Below, piece after piece: positions 50,986 to 58,567 of a stretch of 64,000 bases of DNA. The stretch comes from Velamenicoccus sp964471325 (GTDB lineage Bacteria; Omnitrophota; Gorgyraeia; Velamenicoccales; Velamenicoccaceae). Location of the stretch: NCBI GenBank assembly GCA_964471325.1, contig CAYYFL010000006.1, positions 51,885 through 115,884 of the forward strand, read 5' to 3'. Made by a program: the position numbers and the translations under genes. Each line of letters starts with the position of its first letter. The first letter of the stretch is position 1. The notes below the pieces were generated by a model, which saw only the letters and a list, made by a program, of their open reading frames with translations, had not been told where the DNA came from and did no database searches.

Positions 50986-51604
50986 ATCGAATCTCGTCGA
51001 GATAGAATGTGCAGCCTTTCGGGTTGCCGTCCAGGTTGGCCGACCAGGCAAACCCGCCGATGATATGGGACAGGTTTTTACCCCGCAGGTCGATCGCGTA
51101 TTGTTTCCATTCCGGCGTCAAGACGACGGGTCCGATGCCGGCCGTATCGGAATCCGGGTAGGGACCCGAAATCCCTCCCATCTTGAATTCTTCGATCCTT
51201 TCGCCTCCCTTTTCTCCGCGGGCCCAGAAGGTGAGGCGGGATACGCCCTGCAGGCCGACGCCGGCGTTTTCCTTGTTTCCCCAGTTGTTGGCCGGGTTTT
51301 GCCAGTATATCCCGGCCCAGCGGGCGCCGCTGGAGGTCCTGTTTGAATAACTGATCTTGATGCATGTGTCGCCGGCGTAAACATCGTCGGACCAGCCGTT
51401 ATCCAGCGTCAGGTCCGCATAATCCCCCATCCAGCCGGAGGGGATGAAAAAGTTGCTGTTTGCGGCGCCTTTGTCGGAATAAACATAGAAGAGCTTGACG
51501 GCCGCCTTCTGTTCCTGTGCAGCGGATTGTGCCGTGACGCTTCCACAGAAAGCCACCGCCAGCAGCAGTCCGAAACAGAAACCGGAAATTATTTTTGGAT
51601 TCAT
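50978..51604 (-). CDS. Secreted carbohydrate-binding-like beta-sandwich protein
   Basis: A 208-residue protein with a signal peptide (SGFCFGLLLAVAFCGSVTAQ) and a jelly-roll-like domain: FFIPSGWMGDYADLTLDNGW, IKISYSNRTSSGARWAGIYW, GVSRLTFWARGEKGGERIEE and KGCTFYLDEIRYE. This pattern resembles carbohydrate-binding modules of glucanases. Strong AAGGAGGATGTG site before the ATG. It is coupled to uppP; envelope glycan binding is an inference. Confidence 0.75.
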   Translation of the reverse strand: MNPKIISGFCFGLLLAVAFCGSVTAQSAAQEQKAAVKLFYVYSDKGAANSNFFIPSGWMGDYADLTLDNGWSDDVYAGDTCIKISYSNRTSSGARWAGIYWQNPANNWGNKENAGVGLQGVSRLTFWARGEKGGERIEEFKMGGISGPYPDSDTAGIGPVVLTPEWKQYAIDLRGKNLSHIIGGFAWSANLDGNPKGCTFYLDEIRYE

Positions 51605-51627
51605 CACATCCTCCTTCGGTTCTCCAT

Positions 51628-51957
51628 TCAAATCTTTGCCTGCTTGATCAGTTGGCGGTAATAGTCCATGCATTTCGGACAGGCGCCTTGTCCTTCTTTC
51701 CATTCCGGATGGTCCCGGCGGATCAGCTCAATGAGATATTCTTCCGTCTTGATGTGCGTTAATGCCGTTTTTTCGTCGATCTGTCTGTTGCAGATCGGGC
51801 AGACGTAAACGGAGGGCGGCCCGGCGTCTGCGCCCTTGGCAGCGCATTTGTTGCAGAGGTCGGAATTTTTAGCGCTCCGTTCCAGACGTAGGATGTTTTT
51901 GAGGATGCGGGCCCACCGGCCTTCCAGCGGAACGTTGCATACACGACAGCGTTTCAT
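51628..51957 (-). CDS. Zinc-ribbon protein
   Basis: A 109-residue protein with four Cys pairs: MKRCRVC, DLCNKC, YVCPIC and GACPKC, probably two zinc sites. A helix follows (LIELIRRDHPEWKEG; DYYRQLIKQAKI). No enzyme motif. It is the first gene of the uppP/ligase operon; 23 bases separate it from the CBM-like gene. Role unknown; nucleic-acid or protein binding is typical. Confidence 0.78.
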   Translation of the reverse strand: MKRCRVCNVPLEGRWARILKNILRLERSAKNSDLCNKCAAKGADAGPPSVYVCPICNRQIDEKTALTHIKTEEYLIELIRRDHPEWKEGQGACPKCMDYYRQLIKQAKI

Positions 51958-52140
51958 GAAACCCCCTTGATTTTGTCTATAGCTAGGTTTTTTCCCTGCA
52001 AAATTAACCCCGAAGCTCACGAAGAAAATTTTTACCGAGTGGCCGGCTAGCAAGGCTAGCCAGGCCCTCATGGAAAAAATTTTCGAGTGTTTGAGCAAGG
52101 GTAGACATTCGCCTCTTGCTTGAATTCGCTCTCCAGTAAA
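51958..52140. repeat. Long imperfect inverted repeat
   Basis: Centred near 52054, GGCTAGC and GCTAGCC flank AAG; outward, GAAAATTTTTACCGAG pairs imperfectly with CTCATGGAAAAAATTTTC, giving arms of about 40 bp. It lies between convergently oriented control regions and could be a large terminator or a mobile repeat. No gene. Confidence 0.55.
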
Positions 52141-53346
52141 TTATTCCTTTACTTTATAAAATGACGGTTGATGGTCGATGAGCCGTTTGACATCGGTCTC
52201 TTCCACAAAACCCATGGAAACAGCGGCTTCGCCCAGGCGCTGTCCTGTCGTCCAGTGATAGTGCAGCGTTTCATTGAGTTGCGTTTCGTTCAAAAGATGG
52301 GTTTCCAGCATGATTTGGCCGATCGGCTTGCAGGATTTAAGATGGGGATGATGTTTTCTGAGCTCCAGAGAATATTCTTCCTGAAGGTTTTTGCGTTCGT
52401 GCAATCCTGCATCTGTGACACGGCGGTTGACCAAATAGTTGCTTGCGTGGTGTTTTTTAAGGAAGTTTTTGATTTCGAAAGCGACTTCGATGAGTTGGAA
52501 GATGGATGCGATTTTGAAATTGTGGTTATTGACGATGGCGATGGACAATCCCATGAGTGCGATGTCCGTCATCCGCCCCGCGCGGTCCTTGGCCTTGATG
52601 TGTCCGTTTTGCCTGTCTTGCGCCGAATAATGCAGCGGGATCAGGCGGTCAAACTCGCCGATGCACTCCTGGGCGACGATCTCTTCTCTCTGCGGTGTCG
52701 TCACATAAACGAAATCGTCCCCGCCGATATGACCGACAAAATCGTCGCTGTTGCCGAATTTCTTGACGGCCGATGTCAGGATTTTAGCTGTCTGGAGGAT
52801 GACGCGGTCTCCTGCGATATATCCATACTTGTCATTAAAGGCCTTGAAATTATTGATGTCCACGTATGCAAAAGAGAATATTTTGTTGTTCTCAATGTGG
52901 TCCTTCACTAGTTTTTCGATGGATTTGTTCCCGGGGAGTTTCGTCAGCGCGTTGGCATGAAATTGGTGCGCAGCGCTGCGCAAGGACAGGGCGATACGGA
53001 TTTCAAGGTCGATGGGATCGGGCGGCTTGATCAGGAAGTCGTCGACGCCCTGTTCAATCTCAAGAAGGTTACGGCGTAATTGTTTTTTTTCGATCAGGAT
53101 GATGATGGGAATGTAGGAGGTGACAAAGTCGTGCTTTAACATTTTGCAAAGTTTCAGGCCGTCGGCCGCTGTGAGATGGGCGTCGATCACGATCAAGTCG
53201 GGGCAGCGCTGGGCGGCGGTCGGCAAGGCCTGGTTTCCGTCGGAACAGGCGAAGACGTCGTAGTTCCAGGCTTTCAGGAGATATGTGAGGATTTTTTCCA
53301 GACCCTGGTCTTCAATGACGAGGAGGATTTTTTTATTTTTCGGCAT
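52141..53346 (-). CDS. Receiver-GGDEF-MshEN-like protein
   Basis: A 401-residue three-part protein. Residues 1-125 are a receiver domain (acidic pair E12/D13 in IEDQ, phospho-Asp D55 in LIVIDAHL). Residues about 133-300 are a GGDEF domain (ALTKLPGNKSIEKL; the active-site loop is GGDDF at 208-212, a variant, so activity is uncertain). The C-terminal part (about 330-401), GQIMLETHLLNETQLNETLH then GQRLGEAAVSMGFVEETDVK, has the MshEN pattern of GspE N-termini. It follows a small membrane protein gene by one base. It may make or sense c-di-GMP. Confidence 0.85.
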   Translation of the reverse strand: MPKNKKILLVIEDQGLEKILTYLLKAWNYDVFACSDGNQALPTAAQRCPDLIVIDAHLTAADGLKLCKMLKHDFVTSYIPIIILIEKKQLRRNLLEIEQGVDDFLIKPPDPIDLEIRIALSLRSAAHQFHANALTKLPGNKSIEKLVKDHIENNKIFSFAYVDINNFKAFNDKYGYIAGDRVILQTAKILTSAVKKFGNSDDFVGHIGGDDFVYVTTPQREEIVAQECIGEFDRLIPLHYSAQDRQNGHIKAKDRAGRMTDIALMGLSIAIVNNHNFKIASIFQLIEVAFEIKNFLKKHHASNYLVNRRVTDAGLHERKNLQEEYSLELRKHHPHLKSCKPIGQIMLETHLLNETQLNETLHYHWTTGQRLGEAAVSMGFVEETDVKRLIDHQPSFYKVKE

Positions 53347-53347
53347 A

Positions 53348-53674
53348 TCACTGTCTTATAGTCGCATAATACAGGAAGATGACGCCTGCTGTGATGATGC
53401 TGACCGTACGGAAGACGCCGATACTGAAGCTCGAGGCTTCCTGCGAGAAAGTCGTCAAGAGCAGGTTGTCTATCCGGAGATAAAAGATGAAGAGCAAGGA
53501 TATTGTCAGACAGAATGACAGGATTTTTTTAGGCATCCATTTGCGTAAGACAGCAAGATAAAAAACCAGGAGTACGCCGCCGGCGATGTAGAGATTGACG
53601 CTTTTGCAAAAGGCGACGACAAGCACGGCGGTCTCATAGACTTGGTTCTTGAGTTCGAAGAAAATATTATCCAT
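53348..53674 (-). CDS. Small membrane protein
   Basis: A 108-residue protein with three or four hydrophobic segments (YETAVLVVAFCKSVNLYIAG, LSFCLTISLLFIFYL, VFRTVSIITAGVIFLYYATI). GGAGGAAAA precedes the ATG. It is one base from the GGDEF gene and overlaps its upstream neighbour by 8 bases, so it is likely a membrane partner of that protein. Family unknown. Confidence 0.7.
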   Translation of the reverse strand: MDNIFFELKNQVYETAVLVVAFCKSVNLYIAGGVLLVFYLAVLRKWMPKKILSFCLTISLLFIFYLRIDNLLLTTFSQEASSFSIGVFRTVSIITAGVIFLYYATIRQ

Positions 53675-53921
53675 TTTTCCTCCGGAAGGCCCACATGAGA
53701 AGGCCGCAGATGGGGATAGCGAAGCCTTCGTATAAAAGGATTTTGTCCCAGTGGAGCCTGACGGCGCCGCGAGACCTTTCATAGAGAGAGCTGGTTTGTT
53801 CGGTGATGATGTAATTGCCGTCGCCGATGGCGGTCATTTTGTAGCGGGGCGTGAACCAGGCGATGAGGATGAGGGCCAAAATTCCAGCAATCAAAACAAT
53901 AAGCTGTTTTTTATTCATCAT
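53667..53921 (-). CDS. Small membrane protein with two helices
   Basis: An 84-residue protein: N-terminal helix KQLIVLIAGILALILIAWFT, a soluble loop (MTAIGDGNYIITEQTSSLYE) and a second helix LLYEGFAIPICGLLMWAF. AAGAGGAAAA precedes tandem ATGs at 53921 and 53918. First gene of the GGDEF operon. Function unknown. Confidence 0.7.
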   Translation of the reverse strand: MMNKKQLIVLIAGILALILIAWFTPRYKMTAIGDGNYIITEQTSSLYERSRGAVRLHWDKILLYEGFAIPICGLLMWAFRRKNG

Positions 53922-54039
53922 TTTTCCTCTTGTGATAAGTCTATCTAAAAGAATAAGATGTGTCAATCATTCTTTAATCGAGACGCAGAAATCCCCGGCC
54001 CTGGCCGTAGGCCTGTCCATGGCCGGAGGCCGAGGGCAA

Positions 54040-54070
54040 GGCCAAAGACAGGCGCCTTGGGCGGAAATGC
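54040..54070 (-). repeat. Dispersed intergenic repeat, copy 2 (inverted)
   Basis: Reverse complement of 18883-18913 with one mismatch over 31 nt (CCTGT here against CCTGC there); flanking TTGCCC also conserved. Confidence 0.75.
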
Positions 54071-54077
54071 GGCGAAG

Positions 54078-54145
54078 ATTAGGCCCTTTCTTTATGCGGA
54101 ATGAGGAAGGTCTATCCCTTTGTGGGATTAGACCCTTCCTCGGCT
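54078..54145. repeat. TGCGGAATG-type hairpin repeat, copy 1
   Basis: Contains ATTAGGCCCTTTCT, TGCGGAATGAGGAAGGTC and GGGATTAGACCCTTCCTC, which fold into overlapping hairpins. Related to 57713-57780 and 61155-61245. Confidence 0.6.
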
Positions 54146-54174
54146 CAGGCTTTTATGTTTTTGCGGGATGGAGA

Positions 54175-55320
54175 TCAGGCGGCAGCGAACACCTGTTTGA
54201 CAAGCATCGTGGCGTAGCAACCGCGCGGTAACGTAAAGACAAGCGTCAGGTCCTCCCTCCCTTTTTCCGTTTCGTCGTGGCCGAAAGCATAGGTCATGTT
54301 TTCCGGAATGGCCCGGACGGTCCTATCGACGCTTTTAAAATAGGCCTGTCTGATTTTTGTCAGGTTGAAGATGGAAGTTTTCAGTCCTTTTTCTTGCAGG
54401 AGCTCATGGTACGCCTCTGCGGCCTTATTGTCTGCCATGCGCATTTTGGAAGATATCGTCGGGATGACACCCGTTATTTCGGCTCCTTCTTCAGCAAAAA
54501 GATAGTCTCCTGCCAGGCCTGGATATCTGCCGGTGATCTTTGTTGTGCGGCGGATGAGCCGCCGCAGGACTTCATTCCAAAGGAAGGCCTGAAAGGAGGC
54601 AAAATGGAAAGCAAGCTCACCGGCGGGGATTTTGCGTAAGAGCGCAAGGAAGTCTTTCGGGTATTCAGAGAGGTGCGACAGCCATATCTGTTCCGTGCGG
54701 CTGGCGGCTTCTTTGAGGCATAGCGTCCATTCCCCCCAATGTTCGAAGAAGAATGCCTTGCGCCGGACGTCCTCTTTTTTGTCTTCGGAAACCCTGTGGG
54801 TCAGGTAAAATTTCACGGCACCGTTGAAATGCTTTCTGATGATCTTTTCTGCCAGGAAGCCCTGGGCAGGATCAAAGGGGCCGAACCGCTGGTCGTCAAA
54901 GTAATTGAAAAAGCCCTTGCGGGGAATTTCCTTGAGCCTCGGGACGGCCTTTTCTTTTTCGTGCCGGTTTATGTTGCGGACGACGATACGGAACTTGTTT
55001 GCCGCAATGAGGTCCGGCCCCATGGGGCGGTCGAGATGTCCCGCTGCCTCGAGGCGGAATTTCGGCGTCTTGGTGTGCAGGGACGCAACGGTCCCCTTGA
55101 CCGCGATGAACTGGGTGGTGCAGGCGTGTTTGTCTTTACGGCCGCCGTAGGAGATGTCTGTCAGGGGTTTGCGGAGGCATGCAGCGATCTCTTGGACGGC
55201 ATCAAGGGTGTTGCACTGGCGTTTGATGAGGCGCAGCAGCGTGTAGGGGCCGTTTTTTTTCGGCGTGGTAGCGAGTATTTCTTCGACGACAAAATCTTCC
55301 GGCCTAGCCTTGATTTTCAT
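54175..55320 (-). CDS. truD: tRNA pseudouridine(13) synthase TruD
   Basis: A 381-residue TruD. The N-terminal KIKARPEDFVVEEI, the catalytic SYGGRKDKHACTTQFIAVKG (Asp in GRKDKHA) and FFNYFDDQRFG are diagnostic; the insertion region around YLTHRVSEDKKEDVRRKAFF is the TRUD domain. It isomerises U13 in tRNA. The first ATG giving the KARPEDF N-terminus (55320) is chosen; the ribosome-binding site is weak. Single gene, with a 174-nt gap upstream that contains a GGCGGTG/CACCGCC hairpin. Confidence 0.94.
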   Translation of the reverse strand: MKIKARPEDFVVEEILATTPKKNGPYTLLRLIKRQCNTLDAVQEIAACLRKPLTDISYGGRKDKHACTTQFIAVKGTVASLHTKTPKFRLEAAGHLDRPMGPDLIAANKFRIVVRNINRHEKEKAVPRLKEIPRKGFFNYFDDQRFGPFDPAQGFLAEKIIRKHFNGAVKFYLTHRVSEDKKEDVRRKAFFFEHWGEWTLCLKEAASRTEQIWLSHLSEYPKDFLALLRKIPAGELAFHFASFQAFLWNEVLRRLIRRTTKITGRYPGLAGDYLFAEEGAEITGVIPTISSKMRMADNKAAEAYHELLQEKGLKTSIFNLTKIRQAYFKSVDRTVRAIPENMTYAFGHDETEKGREDLTLVFTLPRGCYATMLVKQVFAAA

Positions 55321-55494
55321 CTCAACAGACCTTTCGACGAGTGTTTTTATCCCGTTCCCAGAATGCCCCACTTATAAAGGTGGAAATTGGCGGTGCTCGA
55401 GGACACCGCCACAGGCATTCCGGCGGGATCACCTGTCTGCCCTGGCCTCGGTGGAGTCCCGAAAACAGAGAGGTCCAGAGGAATCCATGGCGCG

Positions 55495-56454
55495 TCAGGT
55501 GTTTCTTTTGATATGGGTTCCCGCAAAACGCTGGAGACCGCCGGACTCTTGGATCCAGCCGTTGGTCAAGCCAAATTTTTTGAGGCATGCCGCTGCTTCT
55601 TCGAATTCTTCCAGACGGAGACGCCTGTCGAGAGGGGGATGTTTGTCTGCCAGATAGACCGGAAAGTACTGGCTCATGAGACTCACATACGTTTCGCATG
55701 AGATTTCTTCGGCGATAAACCTGAGGATTTCTTCTGTTCCGCTTATATCTTCCGGCAGGACCAGATGCCTGATGATCATGCCTTTGCGGATGCTCCCGTC
55801 GTTGTTAAAAATGGCGGCACCGACCTGTCTGTGCATTTCTTTTATGGCCTCGCGGTTGAGGGTAGGATAGTCGGCTGCGCCGGAAAATACCCGTGCCGCT
55901 TCTTCGTTTGAGTAGCGCATGTCCGGCAGATAGATGTCCACGATGCCTTCGAGGATTTTGAGGGTTTCCGGGAGTTCATAGCCCGACGTGTTGTAGACGA
56001 TGGGGACGTTCAGGCCGTCAGCGACGGCCAAAAGGAGCGCTTCGAGGATCTGGGGCATGACATGGGTGGGCGTGACCACGTTGATGTTATGGCATCCTTC
56101 TTTTTGGAGGCAGAGCATGACATCTGCCAATTCCCGCGCTTCCATGGGTCTCCCTTCGTCTTTCTGGCTGAACTGGTAGTTTTGACAATAGAGACAGCGG
56201 AGATTGCAGCGGGAAAAAAAGATGGTTCCTGAGCCGTGTTCACCTGAAATCGGCGGTTCTTCGCCGTGATGGGCGAAATAGCTGCAGGTAACGGCCAGCC
56301 GTCCTGTGCGGCAGAAACCTTGTTCGTCGCGGAGCCTGTTCGCCCCGCATTTTCTGGGGCAGATCATGCAGCGTTCCAGCATTCGTAGGGCTTCCCCGGA
56401 TCTTTGGGCCAGCACCCCCTGTTTATACGCATCGATATAGCTGGGATACGCCAT
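55495..56454 (-). CDS. Radical SAM protein (PflX-like, COG1313)
   Basis: A 319-residue radical SAM enzyme related to pyruvate-formate-lyase activases. N-terminal ICPRKCGANRLRDEQGFCRT holds Cys residues of an extra cluster; SRCNLRCLYCQNYQFSQ is the CxxxCxxC motif. VTPTHVMPQILEALLLAV and NTSGYELPETLKILEGIVDI are the conserved barrel segments. Function is unknown in this group. It overlaps DUF4416 by 32 bases. Confidence 0.88.
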   Translation of the reverse strand: MAYPSYIDAYKQGVLAQRSGEALRMLERCMICPRKCGANRLRDEQGFCRTGRLAVTCSYFAHHGEEPPISGEHGSGTIFFSRCNLRCLYCQNYQFSQKDEGRPMEARELADVMLCLQKEGCHNINVVTPTHVMPQILEALLLAVADGLNVPIVYNTSGYELPETLKILEGIVDIYLPDMRYSNEEAARVFSGAADYPTLNREAIKEMHRQVGAAIFNNDGSIRKGMIIRHLVLPEDISGTEEILRFIAEEISCETYVSLMSQYFPVYLADKHPPLDRRLRLEEFEEAAACLKKFGLTNGWIQESGGLQRFAGTHIKRNT

Positions 56455-56983
56455 ATTTTTTTTCTATCTGTTGTTTGTATGTTCCCCTGGTTTCGTTGAA
56501 AAAAGCGATGTGGGATTCTTGGCGGTAATCGGGATATGTCCATTCCAGAGGCGCAAAGGTATGCCCGCGGAAAACGAGAGTCACTTCTTCAAAGATGCCT
56601 TGGCGGAGATAGATGCGATGGCTGTGGTTCTTTGTGGTCGCCAAAACGAGTTTTGCCAGGCTGATGTAACCGGGGTCGATATTGACCGTCCTTTTCTGGG
56701 TTCTGCGGGACAGCCTGATTTCCAGGCTGTTCGTCCATTGTTTGATCGCGGCCAATGTGTCCGCTGCGACGAGTCTTTCAAAAGACAGGAACTGCCGCCG
56801 CAAGTCTTTGCCCAACTCTCTTTCGTAATAAGGGGTCTGGTCGAAGGCAAAAACGGCCGATGTCCTATCGGCGCGCCCAAAGCGCCTTTCAAGGAATCTG
56901 CGGGCGCATTCAAGCCGTTCGGTGTCTTTTGCGATCAGACCTGTGATGAGCTTTACGGGGAGGGGCCTTAAAGGGGTGCCCAT
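56423..56983 (-). CDS. DUF4416 family protein
   Basis: A 186-residue protein matching DUF4416: PLPVKLITGLIAKDTERLEC, FAFDQTPYYERELGKDLRRQ, and VNIDPGYISLAKLVLATTKN, then IYLRQGIFEEVTLVFRGHTF. The NIDPGY and TKN segments are the conserved core. No enzymatic function is known. It often sits next to radical SAM and tRNA genes; here it overlaps the PflX-like gene and follows a PilZ gene by 4 bases. Confidence 0.88.
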   Translation of the reverse strand: MGTPLRPLPVKLITGLIAKDTERLECARRFLERRFGRADRTSAVFAFDQTPYYERELGKDLRRQFLSFERLVAADTLAAIKQWTNSLEIRLSRRTQKRTVNIDPGYISLAKLVLATTKNHSHRIYLRQGIFEEVTLVFRGHTFAPLEWTYPDYRQESHIAFFNETRGTYKQQIEKKYGVSQLYRCV

Positions 56984-56987
56984 GAGC

Positions 56988-57383
56988 CTACAACTGGATC
57001 TTCGGGGACATGCTGAGCGCTGCGTTCTCGACGCAGTGCTTGACGTAGCGGTCGACGAGTTTCATATCCGACTTTGATATTTGGTTAAAGTAGATCGCAA
57101 TGTTGTATTTATTGCTTTCCAGCGGGTGAGATGATTTTTCGATGCGCACCACCGTCCCTTCGCAGGTGATGTGCTTGGAGTCTTTGAGATTCCTGGATTT
57201 CGGCAAAAGAAGAGTGACTCTTAATTTTGTCAGGACGGGGACGTAGCCGTCAATCTCACAATAGGCGCCGATACAGCTGACGTTTTTTGTTTCGGTGACA
57301 AAATCGGCGTCCCTATCTTTGATCTTAATGGCCAGGTTTTTGTCGGCCCTGGCGAAACGTCTTCTTTCCTGCGCAGAGGTCAT
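56988..57383 (-). CDS. PilZ domain protein
   Basis: A 131-residue single PilZ domain. RRRFARADKNLAIKI contains the RxxxR motif and ETKNVSCIGAYCEID the NxSxxG motif, both complete, so c-di-GMP binding is expected. The rest is the beta-barrel (KLRVTLLLPKSRNLKDSKHI; VRIEKSSHPLESNKYNIAIY). It lies in an operon with a zinc-ribbon gene (12 bases upstream) and DUF4416. Confidence 0.9.
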   Translation of the reverse strand: MTSAQERRRFARADKNLAIKIKDRDADFVTETKNVSCIGAYCEIDGYVPVLTKLRVTLLLPKSRNLKDSKHITCEGTVVRIEKSSHPLESNKYNIAIYFNQISKSDMKLVDRYVKHCVENAALSMSPKIQL

Positions 57384-57395
57384 GGTTGTTTGGAG

Positions 57396-57548
57396 TTATG
57401 CTGCAGGTGCCGCGGTCTTCGTTTTAGAAGCGGCAAAGCATTTTCTGTTACAATAGAATTTACCGTTCCTGTAGTAACGTTTTATTCTTTTTAAGGGTTT
57501 ATTGCATTTGGCGCAATTAACTTTTTTGGATTCTTTGCTGTCTGCCAC
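57396..57548 (-). CDS. Small zinc-ribbon-like protein of 50 residues
   Basis: GTG 57548 has an AAGGAGAACAATC ribosome-binding site. The product (ADSKESKKVNCAKCNKPLKR, then YYRNGKFYCNRKCFAASKTK) carries CxxC and CxxxC pairs and an AT-hook-like basic surface, with an Ala/Lys-rich tail. It resembles short zinc-ribbon proteins. First gene of the PilZ/DUF4416/PflX-like operon. Missed by a 60-residue length cut. Confidence 0.7.
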   Translation of the reverse strand: MADSKESKKVNCAKCNKPLKRIKRYYRNGKFYCNRKCFAASKTKTAAPAA

Positions 57549-57574
57549 GATTGTTCTCCTTAATTCCGCCTCTG

Positions 57575-57654
57575 GCGGAATTAACTCCGAGCGTATCTTG
57601 GAAATATCTGGATGCCCGTCCGAGTTCTACGAGGACTGGTTGCAGACAGATATT
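57575..57654 (+). repeat. Direct repeat, copy 1 (80 bp)
   Basis: The first 51 bases (57575-57625, from GCGGAATTAACTCCGAG) and the last 25 (57630-57654, CGAGGACTGG on) are identical to copy 2; only TCTA lies between them. Weaker similarity continues to about 57688. Confidence 0.9.
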
Positions 57655-57712
57655 AACAAGATGCAAACGCGAGGAGTAACGTTAATTCCTTAATCCCTCC
57701 GCCTCTGGCGGA

Positions 57713-57780
57713 ATTAGACCCTCCGCTATGTGGAATGCGGAGGTCTACCCTTTCTGGGTTAGACCCTCCGCTATGTGGAT
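57713..57780. repeat. TGCGGAATG-type hairpin repeat, copy 2
   Basis: TAGACCCTCCGC and GCGGAGGTCTA pair around TATGTGGAAT, and GTCTACCC pairs with GGGTTAGAC. The motif TAGACCCTCCGCTATGTGGA occurs twice in this unit. Confidence 0.75.
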
Positions 57781-57823
57781 TACCTGGCTCCATCGGATGA
57801 GCCATGCGAAGGCCTACCCCCTT

Positions 57824-57921
57824 GCGGAATTAACTCCGAGCGTATCTTGGAAATATCTGGATGCCCGTCCGAGTCTGGCCCGGTTCCCGGGCCGAGCGAG
57901 GACTGGTTGCAGACAGATATT
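57824..57921 (+). repeat. Direct repeat, copy 2 (98 bp, with hairpin insertion)
   Basis: Same two blocks as 57575-57654, but separated by 22 bases (57875-57896) that form a GGCCCGG/CCGGGCC hairpin in place of TCTA. Confidence 0.9.
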
Positions 57922-57963
57922 GTTTAGCTGTTTACGCAAGGAGCAATGTTGATCGTTATTTTC

Positions 57964-58314
57964 TTACCGCGCTATCGCGTCGTTGATGACGACGTATTCC
58001 TGGAGCCATTTTTTAAAATAGGGGTTCAATTCTGAAAAATGGAGCCCTGCCTGGTACTGATCGGAGAACGCGATCCGTTGAGACCAGACGACTTTCGCGA
58101 TCCCCTCGATGATCTTGTTGACTTCCGGAAAGTTCAGCTTGATGAGGAAGGAGCTTTCGCTCGGGAAAAAAGACGGCGTATTCATCCGCAGGCCCGTGGT
58201 GCTCAGGTCTCTGGAGACCGTCTTTCCTGAAAGTCTCTCAGTCCCAAGGAGTTCATAGGTAACGGGCAGGTTGACGCGGATGCGTTTGGCTTGTCGTTTT
58301 TCCTGAAAATTCAT
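57964..58314 (-). CDS. PilZ domain protein
   Basis: A 116-residue PilZ protein. EKRQAKRIRVNLPVTYELLG carries RxxxR (RQAKR) and TVSRDLSTTGLRMN carries DxSxxG. The barrel continues with SSFLIKLNFPEVNKIIEGIA and QAGLHFSELN. c-di-GMP binding is expected. GGAG lies upstream of ATG 58314; an earlier in-frame start (58347) is less likely. Flanked by repeats on both sides. Confidence 0.88.
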   Translation of the reverse strand: MNFQEKRQAKRIRVNLPVTYELLGTERLSGKTVSRDLSTTGLRMNTPSFFPSESSFLIKLNFPEVNKIIEGIAKVVWSQRIAFSDQYQAGLHFSELNPYFKKWLQEYVVINDAIAR

Positions 58315-58416
58315 AGGTATCGCTCCAAGTCCAACTAAGAATATCACATAAGTTTTTTTGTGTCAAACAGTTTGTGCCCGAGCCTTGGCCCTTCTTTGCG
58401 CGGTATTTAGCACTTT

Positions 58417-58528
58417 ATCCCGTTAGAAACCCCGTCCATGGGCGGGGTTTCTAAGCCGGAGGCACGGAGCAGAAGCCCCCGCGTCCGTTTTTTCGTTAGA
58501 AAAGTATGCAGTCCTTTTCTAACGGGAT
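58417..58528. repeat. 112-bp element with perfect 13-bp inverted ends, copy 3
   Basis: Ends are ATCCCGTTAGAAA and its exact inverse TTTCTAACGGGAT. Inside are two hairpins: TTAGAAACCCCG/CGGGGTTTCTAA and CGTTAGAAAAG/CTTTTCTAACG. The right end abuts the -35 of the following gene. Confidence 0.85.
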
Positions 58529-58555
58529 TGACAAAGAAAAAGCGAGTGTTATAAT
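58528..58555 (+). promoter_or_regulatory. Promoter of the GspB-like gene
   Basis: Perfect TTGACA (58528-58533) and TATAAT (58550-58555), 16-bp spacing. The ATG is only 12 nt after the -10, with no ribosome-binding site, so the mRNA is probably leaderless. Confidence 0.85.
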
Positions 58556-58567
58556 TTTCTTAATTCT

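Larger units (their letters stand above)
53922..54174. other. 253-nt intergenic region holding two repeats
   Basis: Contains the inverted copy of the 18883 repeat (54040-54070) and a TAGGCCCT/GCGGAATG-type repeat (54078-54145) like those at 57713 and 61155. No gene. Confidence 0.6.
57549..57963. other. 415-nt gene-free region made of nested repeats
   Basis: Almost all of it is repeat DNA: the palindrome TTAATTCCGCC/GGCGGAATTAA near 57560-57584, two copies of an 80-98 bp direct repeat, and a hairpin repeat between them. No gene is supported; short open frames across it are products of the repeats. Confidence 0.75.

Noticed and set aside
57502..57952. Short plus-strand frames across the repeat region at 57.5-58.0 kb
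   Set aside because: They run from inside the antisense of a zinc-ribbon gene into direct repeats and have no ribosome-binding site.
57549..57963. Possible CRISPR array
   Set aside because: Only two long direct copies with unequal internal blocks; no regular spacers and no cas genes.
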